From Gorsachius magnificus (taxonomy: Eukaryota > Chordata > Aves > Pelecaniformes > Ardeidae): a stretch of DNA of 64,000 bases. Position numbers and translations under genes: made by a program. The stretch covers positions 36,550,885 through 36,614,884 of the forward strand of contig CM067109.1 of NCBI GenBank assembly GCA_034008185.1. Reading direction: 5' to 3'. Of the stretch, positions 1 through 14,302 are shown one piece after another. How positions within the stretch are numbered: the first letter of the stretch is position 1; each line of letters opens with the position of its first letter. A model generated the notes under the pieces. That model was given only the letters and a program-made list of their open reading frames with translations. It had not been told where the DNA came from and did no database searches.

Positions 1-512
1 GCTCAGCAAAATGGCCCTTACTGAAAAATACTGTTGATCCAGGACAGAGACTAAAAGAGATTGTGCAGGCATTGGTTATCTGAGGCAATGCTCTCTCAAA
101 AAAACTGTGCTAGAGTCTCTCCCCTTCCTTCTGTCAGAAGAGGATCCTCTTGCAGAACTTGGAGGGGGTGAGCTATATCTCTTTTCTGAGAGCAAAAAAG
201 CTAAATGCAGGTTTTCATTACTCAGTTCAGCCCTGAGCTATCTTCAGGCTCAGAACAGATTTCAGTAAAAAAGGGTAGAGTTCCCCAGCTCTCTATTTCT
301 CCTTCTCTGTTCAAAACCATCTCTTCTGTTTGTTACCCAAAACAGGGCCCTGTCCTGTTCAAGGCTTTGGTAGCCCTTATGGTCTATGTACAGAGTTGTC
401 ACTTGCCATCGGCATTCTCTATTGAGTGACTTGCTCAGTAGCTGTCTGTGCCTGTTGCCTTCCTGAGAAGACTGAACTCTGAGTACCCATTCCAACCTGT
501 TTACAGTCACAA

Positions 513-633
513 TTCCCCATTTTCCCTAAATGTAGGATGAGGAATAGGTATGTTAAGAGAAAGGGCTTGCCCAGGTCAGCACTAAGTCAGAAGAAACTCC
601 TGACTCCCAGTGATCCACTCAGCTGCTTGCATT
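513..633 (+). mobile_element. MIR-type SINE fragment
   Basis: The order CCCCATTTT, GTAGGATGAGGAA, TTAAGAGAAAGGGCTTGCCC, AGGTCAGCACTAAGTCAG, CTCCTGACTCCCAGTGATCC follows the MIR core (CCCCATTTTACAGATGAGGAA ... GTTAAG..ACTTGCCCAAGGTCACA ... TCCTGACTCCCAG). An old tRNA-derived SINE shared by amniotes, with no A/B promoter boxes left. Confidence 0.65.
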
Positions 634-3309
634 TAAAGTGCTCTTATTACAGGTGCAAAATGAATAGAGTTCAATTAGCATGCATTAAATAGTTTAATGC
701 AGATCAGTTCCTTTTTTATTCATAATGTACAGAGTTGTTCTGTGTTCTTTAAAGTTTTGTTTGTTTTCCCATCAGTGTCTTAAAAACATTGAGAAATTTT
801 CACCTTCTCTCACTTTTCACTCTGTTTCTTGTTTCTCAGTTCATCCAGAGCCTTTACTTTTGCATACCTGTTTGCAAACAGGACCACTTCACTATCACAT
901 TACCACTTCAGTGTAATATCCACATCGTTATTAAAACCATCTACAGCTTCCTGAGAAACTGTACCATTTATTCCAGGAAAGGAAACAATCAACACAAGAG
1001 TATTATTAGTCCCACTGTATTTTCAGTTGTAGTGGATTTATGATTTATGATGGCTTCTTTAGAGTCTGGTATGCTATTTGTTCCACAGCAAGGTCAACCT
1101 GAAGTCAGCAACTGGAATATGACTAAATATTTAGAAAAGCAGAACTGTCCATTGGAATCTACATTTAAATCAAAATAAACTGGTTTTGCAGAACACTGAA
1201 TTAAACAAAGGAAGTATAATCTGATTCTTATCTCTTCTCCTCTCCCTGCAATAAGTTTATTTGGTTTACCTTTTTTTTCTTCTCATTTGTTTCCTAAGAA
1301 TTAACATTTGTAATGGCGATTGGCAGGTCTGAAAGGGTGTTGGATGCAGATATCAAACTGAACCGAAGCAAGACAAGCTACCAAAATTCTGATCAGGACT
1401 GGTCCCTGGCTAATCAAACTTGTCTGCACTAGAATCATTAAAATGGTATAATCAGAACACCTTCCATCCATGCCTAAGAAATGTCCCGTGTTCTAGGAGA
1501 GGTTTCTCCCATAAGCTGTTCTGTTTTGGATGGAAAAACTTTTTACTAAGGTCACCCAAGCCACTCTGGGTGTGCTGTCAGGCGTGAAATTTCTCCCAAC
1601 ACATGCCCATGCTACAGGACTGCAGCTGCAAATACAAAAGATGAGTACCCAAAGGGGAAATAAGAATGACTCCATAGGCAAGAGCAACCAGCTAAATAAT
1701 GCTGATCTGGGTGTTTGTGTCCAGAAGGTGGTAAAGAAGATCTATTCTCCAGCATCAGCTAAAGCATCATGTCTTCGTGTTGTAATGTTTTCTGGCCTCT
1801 CTCAAGCAAAATTTTTGTAAATCTTGGGAATACAAGCCCTTTGACAGCATAGCATCTTGCCCAGACTGTGAATGGTCACCCCCAGGGATTCATATCTTAA
1901 AACTAATGATGCCTGCCCCTCTGAAGGCTGGCTGTAGTTTCTTGCTGGGATGCACTTACCCACTGCAGGCAAACCCTTGTCTCCCGCCTGACCTGGCAGC
2001 TACATCCATGATCTCTATTCCAGTTTGGCCCTTGAATCTGTGGTCTTCTCTGTCATCCCTTGTCCACCCAGAGTGCCCTGAAGGCAGAGATACAGTACCT
2101 AGACCAGAAACAGAAACCTCTCCACTCCTCCTTTGCTTGATGGGCAAAGTGGGGATGCTGAAGAAAGATGCAAACCTAGACAAACTCTTCTGGAAGAAAA
2201 GGAGGAAGAGAAAAGGAAAATGGAGAAAATAATTAAAAGAAAAGGACCAAAAGCAGCAGCAGAGACCTTATCCTTCACTGAGCCAAGTGCACAACAGGTA
2301 AGTCTGCATGCCCAGGAAACCCATCCACCCCACTACATCTCCAAACCACAGTCATGGCTTACTGGTCACACTTTTAAGTCCTCCAGAAGTCTTGCTGATT
2401 TCAGCAATAGCTGTTGGCAGCTCCAGACTTTAGAGAGATAAGCTGCTGATGCTAAGTACAAGTGTTCCCCTGTATGTGATCTTTGGCATAAGAATAAGCA
2501 CAACAAGCACTTATGGCAGTCATGTTGGGAATGGGAAAGGAAGTTAAGTCACTGCTTACTTTAATGTATTTCTATTTCTGCAGTACATCAGTGAAATTTC
2601 AAGTTCACTGGATCTTTTTCCATTAAAAATGGTTTTGTTACCAACAGCCAGTCTCAGTGAGTAAAACATAGGATTTTTTCACTCCCTCACTATAAAACAC
2701 AAAGAACTGTTTAAAGGCATTTGAAAATAAATTATTGAGATATTTAGATCTGCACTGTTACTTTTCAGACTGGCTTCTCAAATCAACAAGCTAACCTAGA
2801 GACCTGTGTTCTTCTCATTGTTATTCAAAGAAGTTCAAATCAAATGAAGCTATCAGAAATTAGAGTGGGTTCCCCATATTAAAATTATCAGTCAAGTGTT
2901 AAATTTTAGTGCTTGATTACATTGTATAATCATTTCAGGTTGCTTAACTGATGCAATATAAAGTGACAGAACTGGTGAAATGCCAAAAATAACACATTAC
3001 CTGAGAACAGGTTCCATGCTCTGAATGCAGAATAGCTGTAACCAAGAGCTGCAGCTGTGGATCTCTCACTTGGTGGAGAGGTTTCCGCAGGTCATACAGT
3101 AATTTGTATCAAATCTCTTTTTCAACAACAGATACATATGCAAATTCCCTCACATCCTACCTCTCCAGCCCCTGTCCCATTGTTGCACCATTCTTGTGGG
3201 GAAGCAGTTTTTACTTACATGCCAACAGAATTTAGCTTTTTACTACATTTTATTTCACTTTTTACTCGTGCTTTTTGCCTCTTCTCCTTTCACTGTGAAG
3301 AGTTTGGCT
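634..3309. other. Intergenic DNA, nothing firm except the exon-like segment
   Basis: No recognised repeat or conserved exon apart from the weak candidate at 2071-2297. ORFs here have no family resemblance. Confidence 0.5.
2071..2297 (+). other. Exon-like segment with strong splice signals, no intact frame
   Basis: A pyrimidine-rich acceptor (TCTCTGTCATCCCTTGTCCACCCAG minus its first bases, AG ending at 2070) and a consensus donor (CACAACAG|GTAAGT, exon end 2297) enclose 227 nt. One frame begins SALKAEIQYLDQKQK but stops at 2137. Another, from about 2133, reads LEEKEEEKRKMEKIIKRKG, a charged helix-like stretch, up to the donor. Either a frameshifted old coiled-coil exon, a non-coding exon, or chance. 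No gene recognised. Confidence 0.15.
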
Positions 3310-3640
3310 CTGTCATCTCTGTAGGTTGTGGAAGACACAGTTAGATCCTCCTATGCCTTCTCTTCTTCAGCTAAATAAACACATTTCCCCCAGTCTCTTC
3401 TTGAACATCAAGTGCTCAAGCTCTCTAGTCATTTGATGGCAGATTGTGCCGGACTCACTCCATTTTCCCAATAAGAGAGACAAAACCTGGACACATTGCT
3501 CCAAATGCAGCCTCACAAGTGCTTAAGAAAGGGAAATAGCTGCCTCAATCAGCTGCTTATACTTCACTAATGCAGCCCACCACAGGATGGGCTTTTATTG
3601 CTGTAAGGGTATACTGCTGACTTGTGCATTGTCAGTGACT
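3310..3640 (-). mobile_element. Old CR1 fragment (ORF2 C-terminal region)
   Basis: Read on the plus strand it follows the reverse complement of CR1 ORF2: CTTCTCTTCTTCAGCTAAA, ATCAAGTGCTCAAGCTCTCTAG, AAAACCTGGACACATTGCTC, CAAATGCAGCCTCACAAG, GCTTAAGAAAGGGAAATAGCTG, ATGCAGCCCACCACAGGATGGG, TGTAAGGGTATACTGCTGACT. These correspond to the AQFWAP and HYKKD region and upstream. Diverged, no intact frame. Confidence 0.7.
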
Positions 3641-6600
3641 GGAGCTCCAAAGAAGACTCTCAGGTAAAACCTACACAGCTGAGCAAAAGGAAAATAATTT
3701 TTTTGTGAACAGGAAACCTGGGACTTAGATTAAATTCAGGCTGGAGTTTTTCCTCCCTGAGAAACACACATTTTGTGACTCGCTCAGAGAAAATGCTCTA
3801 TCACATTATAAAAGCACTTGCAGCCTGTGTATGGGAGGACCAACAGCAAACATCTGATGGTACCTGTATTTCAGTAATTTCCTGCTAGGCTCATTCTCAC
3901 TGAAGTCCACAAGACCTATCCAGCCTGTGCCTGCAACCAGGGACAAGTAAACCTGTGGTGCTGCTCCTCCAACAGCAAAAGAAAAGCCACTTGCTTTACA
4001 GTCACTTCACTTAAGAATCAGGTTCAGAAGAAGGAGGAGACACACTGAGACCTCACTTCTGCCACATGGTAATGCACAGCCTACAACAGGGTCAGAATCA
4101 CCATTTCCAGGTGACTTTCCGTTCTGAACTAGGAAAAGAATGAAATCCAACACCAGACCAGACTAAATGTGCAAAGTTTCTCAGTTCTTGATCATCAAGG
4201 GAGAACCAAACTTGTCTCACAAGCAGAGGAAACCAAACTAGCCAAAGACAAATCCTCTTGGAGACAAATACAAAACATCTCCCATGATTATACTCCTTGT
4301 TGGGCAAATATCCATTCCTGGAGAAAGGAAAGCACCTGTCCTAATGCCAGAGAGAAACCTCAAAATACAGGCTACCTTACAAAGAAATATTCTTTAAGGG
4401 CCCACTTCTCCAGTCTGCTGTTGTTATCTGTGACCACAAGAAAACAAAAACTTACTCTGCTTACCTTTCTGATGCACGTAACACCAACTGGATGGACACT
4501 CTGAACAGGTTCTCCATTTGGCTAGGCAGGAATAATCTCTGTTACTGATCTGGACACTTGAGTATGAGTATGATGACCACATATATGTCCCTCATGCATC
4601 TGCAAATATGTAAGAAACCAAAAGGTGAGCCAGACCTACCATCCAAATGTTCATGTCTCCAAATGGCTCTCACCATTGATTATTTCCCACAAATTCCTGT
4701 ATGTTATAGCAAAGCAACTTTCCTTGACCCACCACAAAGGTGGTTCTGACATTAAGTTGGGTAGGTTGTGTAGGTTGCCCACAGTTCATAGCTGTAGGTG
4801 GATTAGCTCAGATATTCCTGTAGGACCCTCCTCTCAACTCATCAATTCCCAATCCCCAAAGCACATCTTGTACCCATGGCAAGAAGCAAAATTCTGCATC
4901 AACAGAGGTTGGCAGTTCACTTGAGGATAAAAGATACAATAGCATGGCAACTGGCTTCTGCTCACAAGTGTTTCCCCAGGATCAATGCTATGAAAACAGC
5001 CCAAACTGCCAGAAGACTTCTGAAGACAAAGCTTGTTGTTAGAAACAACTCTGTGTTGATGCAGAGCCAGATTTTCTCTGCTTCTTTCATCTTAATTCAT
5101 AATTTCATTATACAAAGTTACCAAAAACTAAATACATCCAATTATGGAATTTCAAAATGCATCCAGAAATAGGAAGGAGCAAGCCCACAATTATCACAGT
5201 CCTTAATGTAGTTTCATAAAGCCTGTAGTAATTAAGTTGCAAAGTACTGTAATTTACATAAACAAACAAAAACATGGGTGGGTGTAGAAATGTTTGCTTC
5301 AGGAACAAAATAGATGTCACAAACAGCTCTAAGACAAGACCGTCCAACAAGCTACAGCATAGATAACATGACTTAGTGATTCTGGCTGCTGCCTGTGCAG
5401 AATCAGCTTCCTTTCAGACAGGACAGCATTTGAGAAGTATAGGCTGGAAAAGAATGGACTATTTCTATCAGAGGTTCCCACTCCAGGTACAACAGCCAAA
5501 TATGCCAAGAGCTTTGGGACAGCTAAGAAACGTCTCTTCCACATCAGTGTCTGACCCCAGGAAGAGCACCAAAGAAACAAGATGCAAAGTGGGAACATCA
5601 CCCTCACATTTCAAGTAAGGCCTGTGGCTACACCCCTGAAACTTCAGCAGGAATGTTAAATATCTCAGCATTTACACTTTGCTGGACAGCAAATCACTAC
5701 AATGAAGGGATGTTCACAGGAGTCCTACAAATTCCAGCCCTTCCCACTACCTGCCTCCATGGTAAGACGTGTCTGGGCCCCGTAAGAAGAGAGAAGCATA
5801 AATCATTCTCTGAAGCCCTCTTTGAAGAATAACAGCCCTTAACTTCATTGAGAAAAGCTACGCTGCACCCTCATTGAATATCCTGTCAGCTGCTCAATTA
5901 GTTTTGTGCTCACTCAAGACAATGGAACCACTTAATCTCAAAGCTCCCTCACAGCCTTTGGGCTGTGCTGCCTAACATGAGTGTGTAGGGGTCAGTCCTG
6001 GCCCCAATGGCCAAAGTTTTCCTATGAACAACTGGTCTTTCAGGAGCTAGAGAGGACATGCCAGTCCTCCAGACTGTTTTTTCAGCTAACTACCTAACAG
6101 GTAAGGGCTCTGGGGCTTGCCATTTACTTCAAGCAGGCTGCTGAAAACTAGGAGAAACTTGCCTCAGAAGTATATTCATAGGCTGCAAGAGAAATGTGTC
6201 ATTTCCCCTTCACATAAGAGTGAAAAATATGTATAAATGTCACAACATCCCCACAGGATAGAAATCCTAGTCTTAACCAACTCACCTCTGAAATTCGTCA
6301 GCATTCTGGTGCCCTTGCTGCCACTCCAGACAAAACAAGCACAGCTCATCTTTCCCATCTGTCCACGCAAGCCACAACAGCCAAGGCTGGAGAGAGGAGT
6401 TATGAAGTGATTCCATCTCCTGTCTCTTCAGCCTCCTCTCATTAAAGCTTTAGCAGATCATGGAAAGAGTACAATAACATCAACCACAAGGAAGGCTTTT
6501 ACTGGTGAAAAAGTGCAAATATTTGCATTTAAGAATAGTAAATGGCCTTTGGAAGAATTAAAATCCCCAAGAATTTCAGAGCTGAAAAACTGGAACAAAT

Positions 6601-9600
6601 TCAATTCTGCTAAAGTTCTGTAAATGTCACATCAGCAATTTCAGAAATGTTTTCCAGCCCTTTTCCTCACAGAACTGTAAATTCCCTACATTTTAAGTAA
6701 TATAAAGGCCTGAAACACTTGCAAGTGTCATGCTTCCCCAGAAGGGTAAAAATATTCCAGGGAAATGGTTTAATTATTTCTAAGTCCTGTATAATCTCTC
6801 AACGGTTTTCAAAAACATGCATTGTGAATTGGGAATGACACAAGATGTGCCTGACCAGCTTCCCTATTCTGCTGGTGCTACATCTTTCATGACAGAATCC
6901 TCCACCACTGCAAAGCAGCCTTTCTGAGCACAGGACAAAGCATGGTGCTGCTGAGGACTACTGTCACTTTTCACACCCAGAAATCAGTCCTGCTGCTTCA
7001 GTTTAGGACAGAAAAGGGGCTCTACTCTAATTTACAGATAGTCTTTAAGGTAACATCAAGAAAATATCAACCAATTTTGCCAAGATGTTTTAAGTTTAGT
7101 GTCTTCTCTGCTTAATTCTGCTGCTGTGCTCTTCAAAGAGGTTGGATGTGTACATGCAGTGAGTCTAGCGTTTCTGCTTTTATCCAGAGCCAGAAATACC
7201 TGTGACTCATGCATGCTAATACCCACCTCCTGTGATTGTTAAATTCTACAAAAAACCTTTCTGGTGGGGAAAAGGTTCCTTTCTAGCTTTCATGGATGCA
7301 AAGAAATGTGGGTGCCCTGTTCAGTCTTCCTGGCGTTGCAAGAGAGAGGAGAATCTTCTTCAGGTTTTGTAACTTTAAGACCATAGCTTTAGGCTTCCCA
7401 TCACCACTGACAGCAGTGATGGTCCCACAGGGAAGGGCTGTCCAGGGGTTGAACACTGGCCCCACAGTATGATTGGAGGTGACTGGACCGTAGGAAACGC
7501 TTGTTGCAGCGTGGCTAAAAGTCTCCCAGTGCACACATACACATTCATTCAGTCTTCTAGAAGGTAACAGTAAGAGTCACCTATATGTGTCACTCACAGC
7601 TTCTTCTGGAGGAAACTATAAAGAGGCAAAACACAGACAGCCTGAGGCACTCAGGTCATTTGAACTCTGTTGGTTTTAACTCCCCTGCCTCAACTTGTGT
7701 GGCAGACACATCTGTTGCCCCAAATCATAAAAGCCAGGAGCAGCCAAGTTCCTCCATCCCTGCATTGCTGCTGCAGTTGCTAATCTGCTGTGGGTCATGA
7801 CAAACCTGCCTTTACAGAGCCATCATTGCATCCTCAGCCAAACCAACCTTCTCCCCACCTCAGCTAGTTATGCAGTTCTGCTCCTGTTACACGCCAGAGG
7901 ACTGTCCAAGGACACCTCAGCCAGTTAATCTCTACACAAGCAAAACTTGCCCTACCTGGGATCACCACAGCATGTTCAATATGTTTCAGTTTGCTCTTAT
8001 TTGTTAGCCATGGCCACTGTTGTCTCTGTGCTCTGAGTCCTTGGGCCATTGCCTGTCCTCCAGGGGCATATCCAACCATCACTGTCCTGACTGCATGGCT
8101 CCCACAGCAGCCTTTGCATTCCCTGGGAGGTGTCCACCACAGTTCATTTACACCTCGCTCTTAAGCCTAAGGAGCAACATGGGAGTCCCACTGCCAAATC
8201 CTGCTGGGAACACCCCCAAGAACTGGTCCCAAAGGAGTTTGTCTGCTAACTCACTTCTCTGGAAGACAGCTGGCACTTAGAATGTTAGAAACATTTGGGA
8301 TCTGGCTGCAGGTGGCTCCCTCACAGCTCTTCACACATCAACACCTGCATACATCCTCACAGAGAAGAAGTTGGGTCCTGGCTGACATTAACAGTCAAAA
8401 ATTTCCATCCTGTTCCTGGCACTGCCATCTGCTGAGTAGAAGCACCATGCCAGCACATGCCAACCAAAACCAGAGTTCCAGTACAGATTTTAAATATCCT
8501 TTGAATTCTTTTCTTCTCTTCCCCCTGGGCACTAGGTGGAAGTTATTCAATTCTCTGAAATTCTAGAAAAGGTCAAAATAATTTAAAAGTAAATAACAGA
8601 CTTAGAACAGACTACAAAGGCTCTCTGCTCGTGGGCTGACATCTCTGGCAGGGAGCACAGCTGTGGAAATCACAGTTGTACTGGCCATGGCAACAAATGA
8701 AGACTAAAACAAATATTTGGGACCTTTATCTTTGAAACACTTCACAAGCATTAAAACAGTCAGAAGAGCAAATGTCTTGGGCAGGCCTGTATTTTACTGC
8801 AGTACAAATCCAGAGGCAAAAGAACTGATCTCCTCCCCGATAGCAGTTTGGCTTCTTGTGAGAGGTAGAATTCCTGCCAACTTAAGCCATGGATGGACAT
8901 TGCTGTAGGATTCAATTTGCCAGTAGCATGGATTGAGTAAATTTTTTTATCCACTGCAATGTTTAAGCAGTTCTGCTGAGCCCGTTTCTCCCTTCTGCAA
9001 GATTTCACACATTTGCTGAGTGTGGTATCTCAAAAGACACTCCACAGCAACTTCTATCAACAAATCACCTGCATTCACACTTGATGCCTATGGCCTCATC
9101 AGTGTGGATTAGAAATATTTTACTTAGGCTTACTAGGCTTGAGAAGATTCATAGCCCTCAAAGGACTGAGTATCTACAATTTCAAATCTGACCTCCTTGG
9201 CACTGTGCTACTTTAACGTAGTTACCTATTGCTAGCAAGCTTCCTATTTATGGAAACTTTTCTTGGGCAAAAATCACGTAAGAGGCTACTTGGCCTTTCA
9301 CAGTCTTTAAAAGCATGGTTACAGATGAATGTAGGAGTTCATACGGTCTAGCTCTCCTGCTATACTGGTTAATTTGAGTTATTTGGGAATTTTGCTTTGC
9401 ATTTAACCACAAGAATTGGGATTGTGCAATGTTGTATTTCAACTACTAGTACCACATGCTGGTTTGACTGGATTCTTTAAACTTCTCAGGTTTATCTATC
9501 TCATTTGGAGCTGACATTTTCTGTGATTCATTTCATTCCCAAGGTGGTCTGAGGAAAGAAATCTGATCATGGTTGGTTTTGAATTCTGCTTCCATATAAG

Positions 9601-12600
9601 CTATACTATTTCTTCACATGTTTCAACTGTAAACTGGTAACTCAATAGTTAAAATGTTACATACTGTTTACTTTTTAGTTCTTCTGTATGCCATGGACCA
9701 AGCTGAGACCGCTCCACTAAACTTTGGAGATTATAAAAAGGGAATTCACATAATGAATATGCTTTTCACTATTTGTGATTGACTGAACAGAAAGTTTGCT
9801 AAACTGCCTCAGTGTCACCTCTACATACAGTGTCTGGTTCCAACAACAACACCTCCATATGAAAATGCTGAGGTCTGTGTTGCTCTTTAACCTCCAGCTC
9901 TCTCCGACTGCAGATTCTGTGGTCTTTAGGACACAACGGAAAGTTCGTAACAGCTCACACAGGAAAGGCTGGGGACTTAGGACTCCATGGGTGTGAGAAG
10001 CCTCAGCTATGAATGCTTCACCAGCTGAGTAAGAAGAGACTTTACAGGCTCCTATTTCTATTCCTTTTGGGGAATTTCTATCCAAAACTCTTATCTGAAT
10101 TACTTTGTTAAATCCAGGGTTAAAAAATCAGGAAACACATCATTAGATGAGAAAGGTTCGGATTAAATCAACACATCTACAACTTACTTTATTCACTGCC
10201 TCAAAATTTGACAAGTCTTCAGAAGAGACACACAAAAGGTTTCACAATCCAGAGGCTGCTGGGTTAAACAAAAATTCTCTTCTAATGTCTTTGAAACAGA
10301 AACTGTGCCTTCACGCATAATAAAAGACCAGTGAAGAACAAAGCCACAAGCCAAAGCTGCTTCTTTCCACCCAAGTGTACTTTTGGAAAAAAGGAAATCA
10401 ATAGTAGCTGTGAGATTCACATCAGAAAGATCAGCTTATTTAGGTATGAGCACAGCTACCTGACACCCTGAGGATGTCTGTGTCATCCCTAGGAGTAGGT
10501 CAGCCTGTCTGGAGGGCAAGAAAAGCCCACCACAGAGTACTCAGCAGTGGCACAAGCCTTTGATCTCTGATAAATTGGAGACTTGATGGAAGCAGGGGAA
10601 AGAGGTGCAGTTTTGTTATATGCTATAGTTGAGGAACCTATTTTTAAACTTCTTTCTGTGCAGCAAAACTCAGATATTTCCTTTTTTTCTAGCTTGCTTT
10701 CTTCTGCAAATTTAATTTTTCTGCTTGAGAGGTTTTTGTTCCTCACATCAGAATGGGGATATCTTCCTTAGGAGTAATGTTGGTGTATTTATATACACCA
10801 AGCAATAGACAGTATAATTATGTTTACTCTAAATTGCTGAATGACACATATTTGAATTTCTGTCCTGCACTGAAGTCCCAAAGCAGAGGCCAGACCTTTG
10901 CAGCAAACACAGGCATTTTTAGCATTGTTCTGCAAGGCACCGGCTGACATGTGGGTCTCACTGTTGGCCTGCTACCACAGCACCCACAGACAAGCCCACA
11001 GAGAAATTCGCCAGCAGGCTGAGCCTGGGAACCAGGAGAGGACATGAGCTGTCAGACTTTGAGAAGGTGCCCTTTCCTTCACAAGACTGCACTAAATTGA
11101 AGAGGTAAGGAACTGGGACACACATTGCTCAACTGTGCATGAGAGCTAGAGACACAAATATTGGTCATGTAATACATACCAAACTAAGGCCATCCTTTCT
11201 CAAAGATTTGACTGCTTTAGAAGAACATTTTATGTTACAGAGCCAGACTCTCCTCTTCACTCACTTTACTGGTGCAAGCATTGACAATTGCCAGCAGCTC
11301 TTCCTTGTCATATTTCTGGATTAGAAAAAATGCCAATTCACTTCAAAAATCTATTTTCAGATCCAAATTTATTATGAATCCAAGCTTAGCTCCATCTCTG
11401 ATCCACAGATACCAAATGCTGTCTAAGGTACTTGGCATACAACACCAGGAGACTGAACTGGAGAAAGACCTAGAGATCTTCCCATCTTCCAGACTGCCTG
11501 AATTTTCTTTCAGAAAAGGAAATGCTTCCATTTTTACAATGGTATCACTCATTACGGAGACTGTGAAACACGGACACCTGGGCAGGGCTTTGAACAAAGT
11601 ACACAGAGCTATTAATATGTTATTTTTTTCTCCCTTCAGTTTCCAGAGTTCTCTCCCTGAGTAAATGGTACACATCCTGAAGATGCTCTCTCCATGACCA
11701 CTTTAGCTGTGACAGCAGTGGTGATCCTGACATGCTTTGTGGTAATTTATTTGGAAATTTATAGCTGCATCTCACAGACTGTAAAGTCGTCAGCACAAGC
11801 ACTGACATAAATTTTGCTGCAGTATAAAACAGATTGCATAAGAAGTGAACAGAAGTTTAAATACCAGATAGTACTGAGAGATTCACACAAAGAACACTAG
11901 GTGCATTGGTAAACACTGTAATAAGCAATAACAGTATCATTATGTTTACCGAGGTACTCTAAATTGCTGAAATCTTCCCTGGCTGTCCATAAAATGTTGC
12001 AGTCTTTGCTTTAGGTTACAGCAAATCTCATCTAGAAGAAACCAACTGAGACTATTCAGTTTCATAAACCACCTGTGGGAAAGCAGGCAGAAAATTTTTC
12101 TACTCCTTTATTTCTAGGAATCAAAGATGACTATTTGGGGAAGTACAGTATTTTTTCAAATGTTCCTTAATAGAAAAATTGCAAGACAAAAGAAACAACC
12201 CTCACCAAGTAGAAAACAAATGGATTTAGAAAATTACATGTTGTTTACACTGTTTCTGTATAAAACTTGACCTGCTGGGGCACCAGAAAAGTTCTCAGTC
12301 ACAAGTGTATGTCTACGTCTATTCTCTGCCAAATAACAAGCTCCAGAGCTTCAACTGAATGAGAATGGGACAACTTTACACATGCTCTAAAGTCCCTCTA
12401 ACCCCTTAAAATCCTGGAGGCTCTGAAGAAAACAGTACCAGAATGATATACAAATTCCCTGTGGAAATCTCTGTACAACCCTTACAGGCCTTTTATGCCT
12501 TTTTTGCATGTAGTACATGATGAAAGACAGACCAGGTGGTCACAGGTGCTGTCTTCTTTCAGCATACATCAAACAGATAAAATAAAATGTTTTAAAAAAT

Positions 12601-14302
12601 AAGGTGAGAGAAGAACATATAATTGTGGATTACGGAAGACCACTTGCTAGAAGAGATCTTTTTCCTTTGGTAAGTTGTAAGGGAGTTAAGCCAGGAGGGA
12701 CAGTGTTTACTGGTAAAGGCAGGAATTGCTTCACCAGTGTAAGCTGACTCAAAAATCTAGATGTGGGAACAGGGACCACATAAATGAATGTAACGCTTCT
12801 CTCTCATCTTCATACCTCAAAGCCATCTGCTTGCTTGAGGGGGAATTGCAGAGGAAACCTGTTCTCCTGATCCTCTGCTAAGGGTAGTGGAAAGCTTTCA
12901 CAAAGCTTCCTGAAGATGATGCCTCACTGTGGTGTGAAGAGCGGATGTGAAGGCTCAACTCCACTCAGCAAGATTCAGCTGGAAAACTCAACACAACGGG
13001 GCATGCATCTGACCTGTGCAACTCATGGCAGTCTCAAATCTTTGAAATCCTCCATTGGGAATCACCACTGGGCCAGTGTGATGAGAAATTAGGAGAGTCC
13101 TGGTGGGGCTGGAAAGTCTCTAGGAAAAGGAACTTGGGTAAGAAAAGCAGATAAATGAAAATAAAACAGGTTGTGTGTCCCCAGAAAGACAGCATGGAGG
13201 AGGCATCTGGGAAAGCAGGTAGTACCTCCCCCCATTTGCACACACACATGGCACATGGCACAAAACATAAAATTCAGGGAAAAAGTAAAAAACAAATAAT
13301 TGCCAGTCATGAGGGTGAGGGGGGTTGTCCTTCGATCCTGATGAGGAAATTGGTGCAAGTCTCAAGGAAGACCAATGACAGATTAATGGACAATTGCATC
13401 AACTAGCCAAAGCATAAGTACTAAAGGACTAGTCTCACAGGATCAGTCAGTCAAACACAAGGGCTGGAACGAACAATGGATCCCAGAGAAGAATAAATAC
13501 ACCCAAAAAAATCATCAGCCTGCAGCCTGTAGTAAAAGCTCTATTTCTGCCAATGGTGCCCATAAAGACTTTTTAAGAAAACAGAAGGTTTATAATTTTC
13601 TTTGTTTTAAAAACGTATGTAACTCGATTTTGGTATCAAATTCACTTCTCCTTTTGACATGTCTGTTTGCAGAAGCTGATAGTTTCTTTTTTTCTATTTT
13701 CAGTCGACAGTTTATTTTTAGACCTAACCTTTTTTTCTGAGCTGGGAGGGAAAAAATAAAGCAGTGAAAAGACCGAATAGGCAGAAAAAAAAAAAAAAAA
13801 AAGTGTTGCAGGACACCAGTTCTTGAGGAAGACCCACAGTGACCTCAGCCCTTCCTCAGGCCTCCACAAGATAAACCCTCTAACTTTGCCTGTGTCAGTA
13901 ATTTAGCCCCCTCTTCTTCCCCACAGACTGCTATAGCCCTGCCCTTCAGAAGCCTTCCTGCCTGATCATATCACACACTATTTCTGTCTGTTCCCAAGAT
14001 CACTGCAGGTTGCTGCAATGTGCAAAAGACCCAAAGCAGCCAGGCCAGCTCAAATTTTGCCTATCTATAATTGCCTAACATCACTGCATCAATCAATGGA
14101 GACTGCCACAGCACGTTACAAAATTTAATAGTTTAGAAAACACTCTAATCTCAAAACATCCTTTAGCAACATAGGGAAAGGGGGAAATTTTTCACAGATA
14201 GACCACCAAATAAAGAAAACTGCTTTACACAAAACCCCACTCAAGCACTTCTGTGCACAACTTATGTCACTGCTGACAAGTTAAGCTGATTATGTTACAA
14301 GA
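3641..14302. other. Intergenic DNA without recognised features
   Basis: 10.7 kb of AT-rich sequence. Open frames such as 9717-10085 (minus) and 11272-11664 (plus) show no domain, biased composition or splice context that would support a gene. The last part holds an 18-nt poly(A) run at 13785-13802, with no element attached that I can recognise. Confidence 0.5.

Noticed and set aside
9717..10085. 122-codon minus-strand ORF
   Set aside because: Low-information translation without motif or neighbours; length is within chance for 64 kb.
11272..11664. 130-codon plus-strand ORF and its 110-codon antisense partner
   Set aside because: No recognisable family and no promoter or splice context; overlapping frames on both strands suggest chance.
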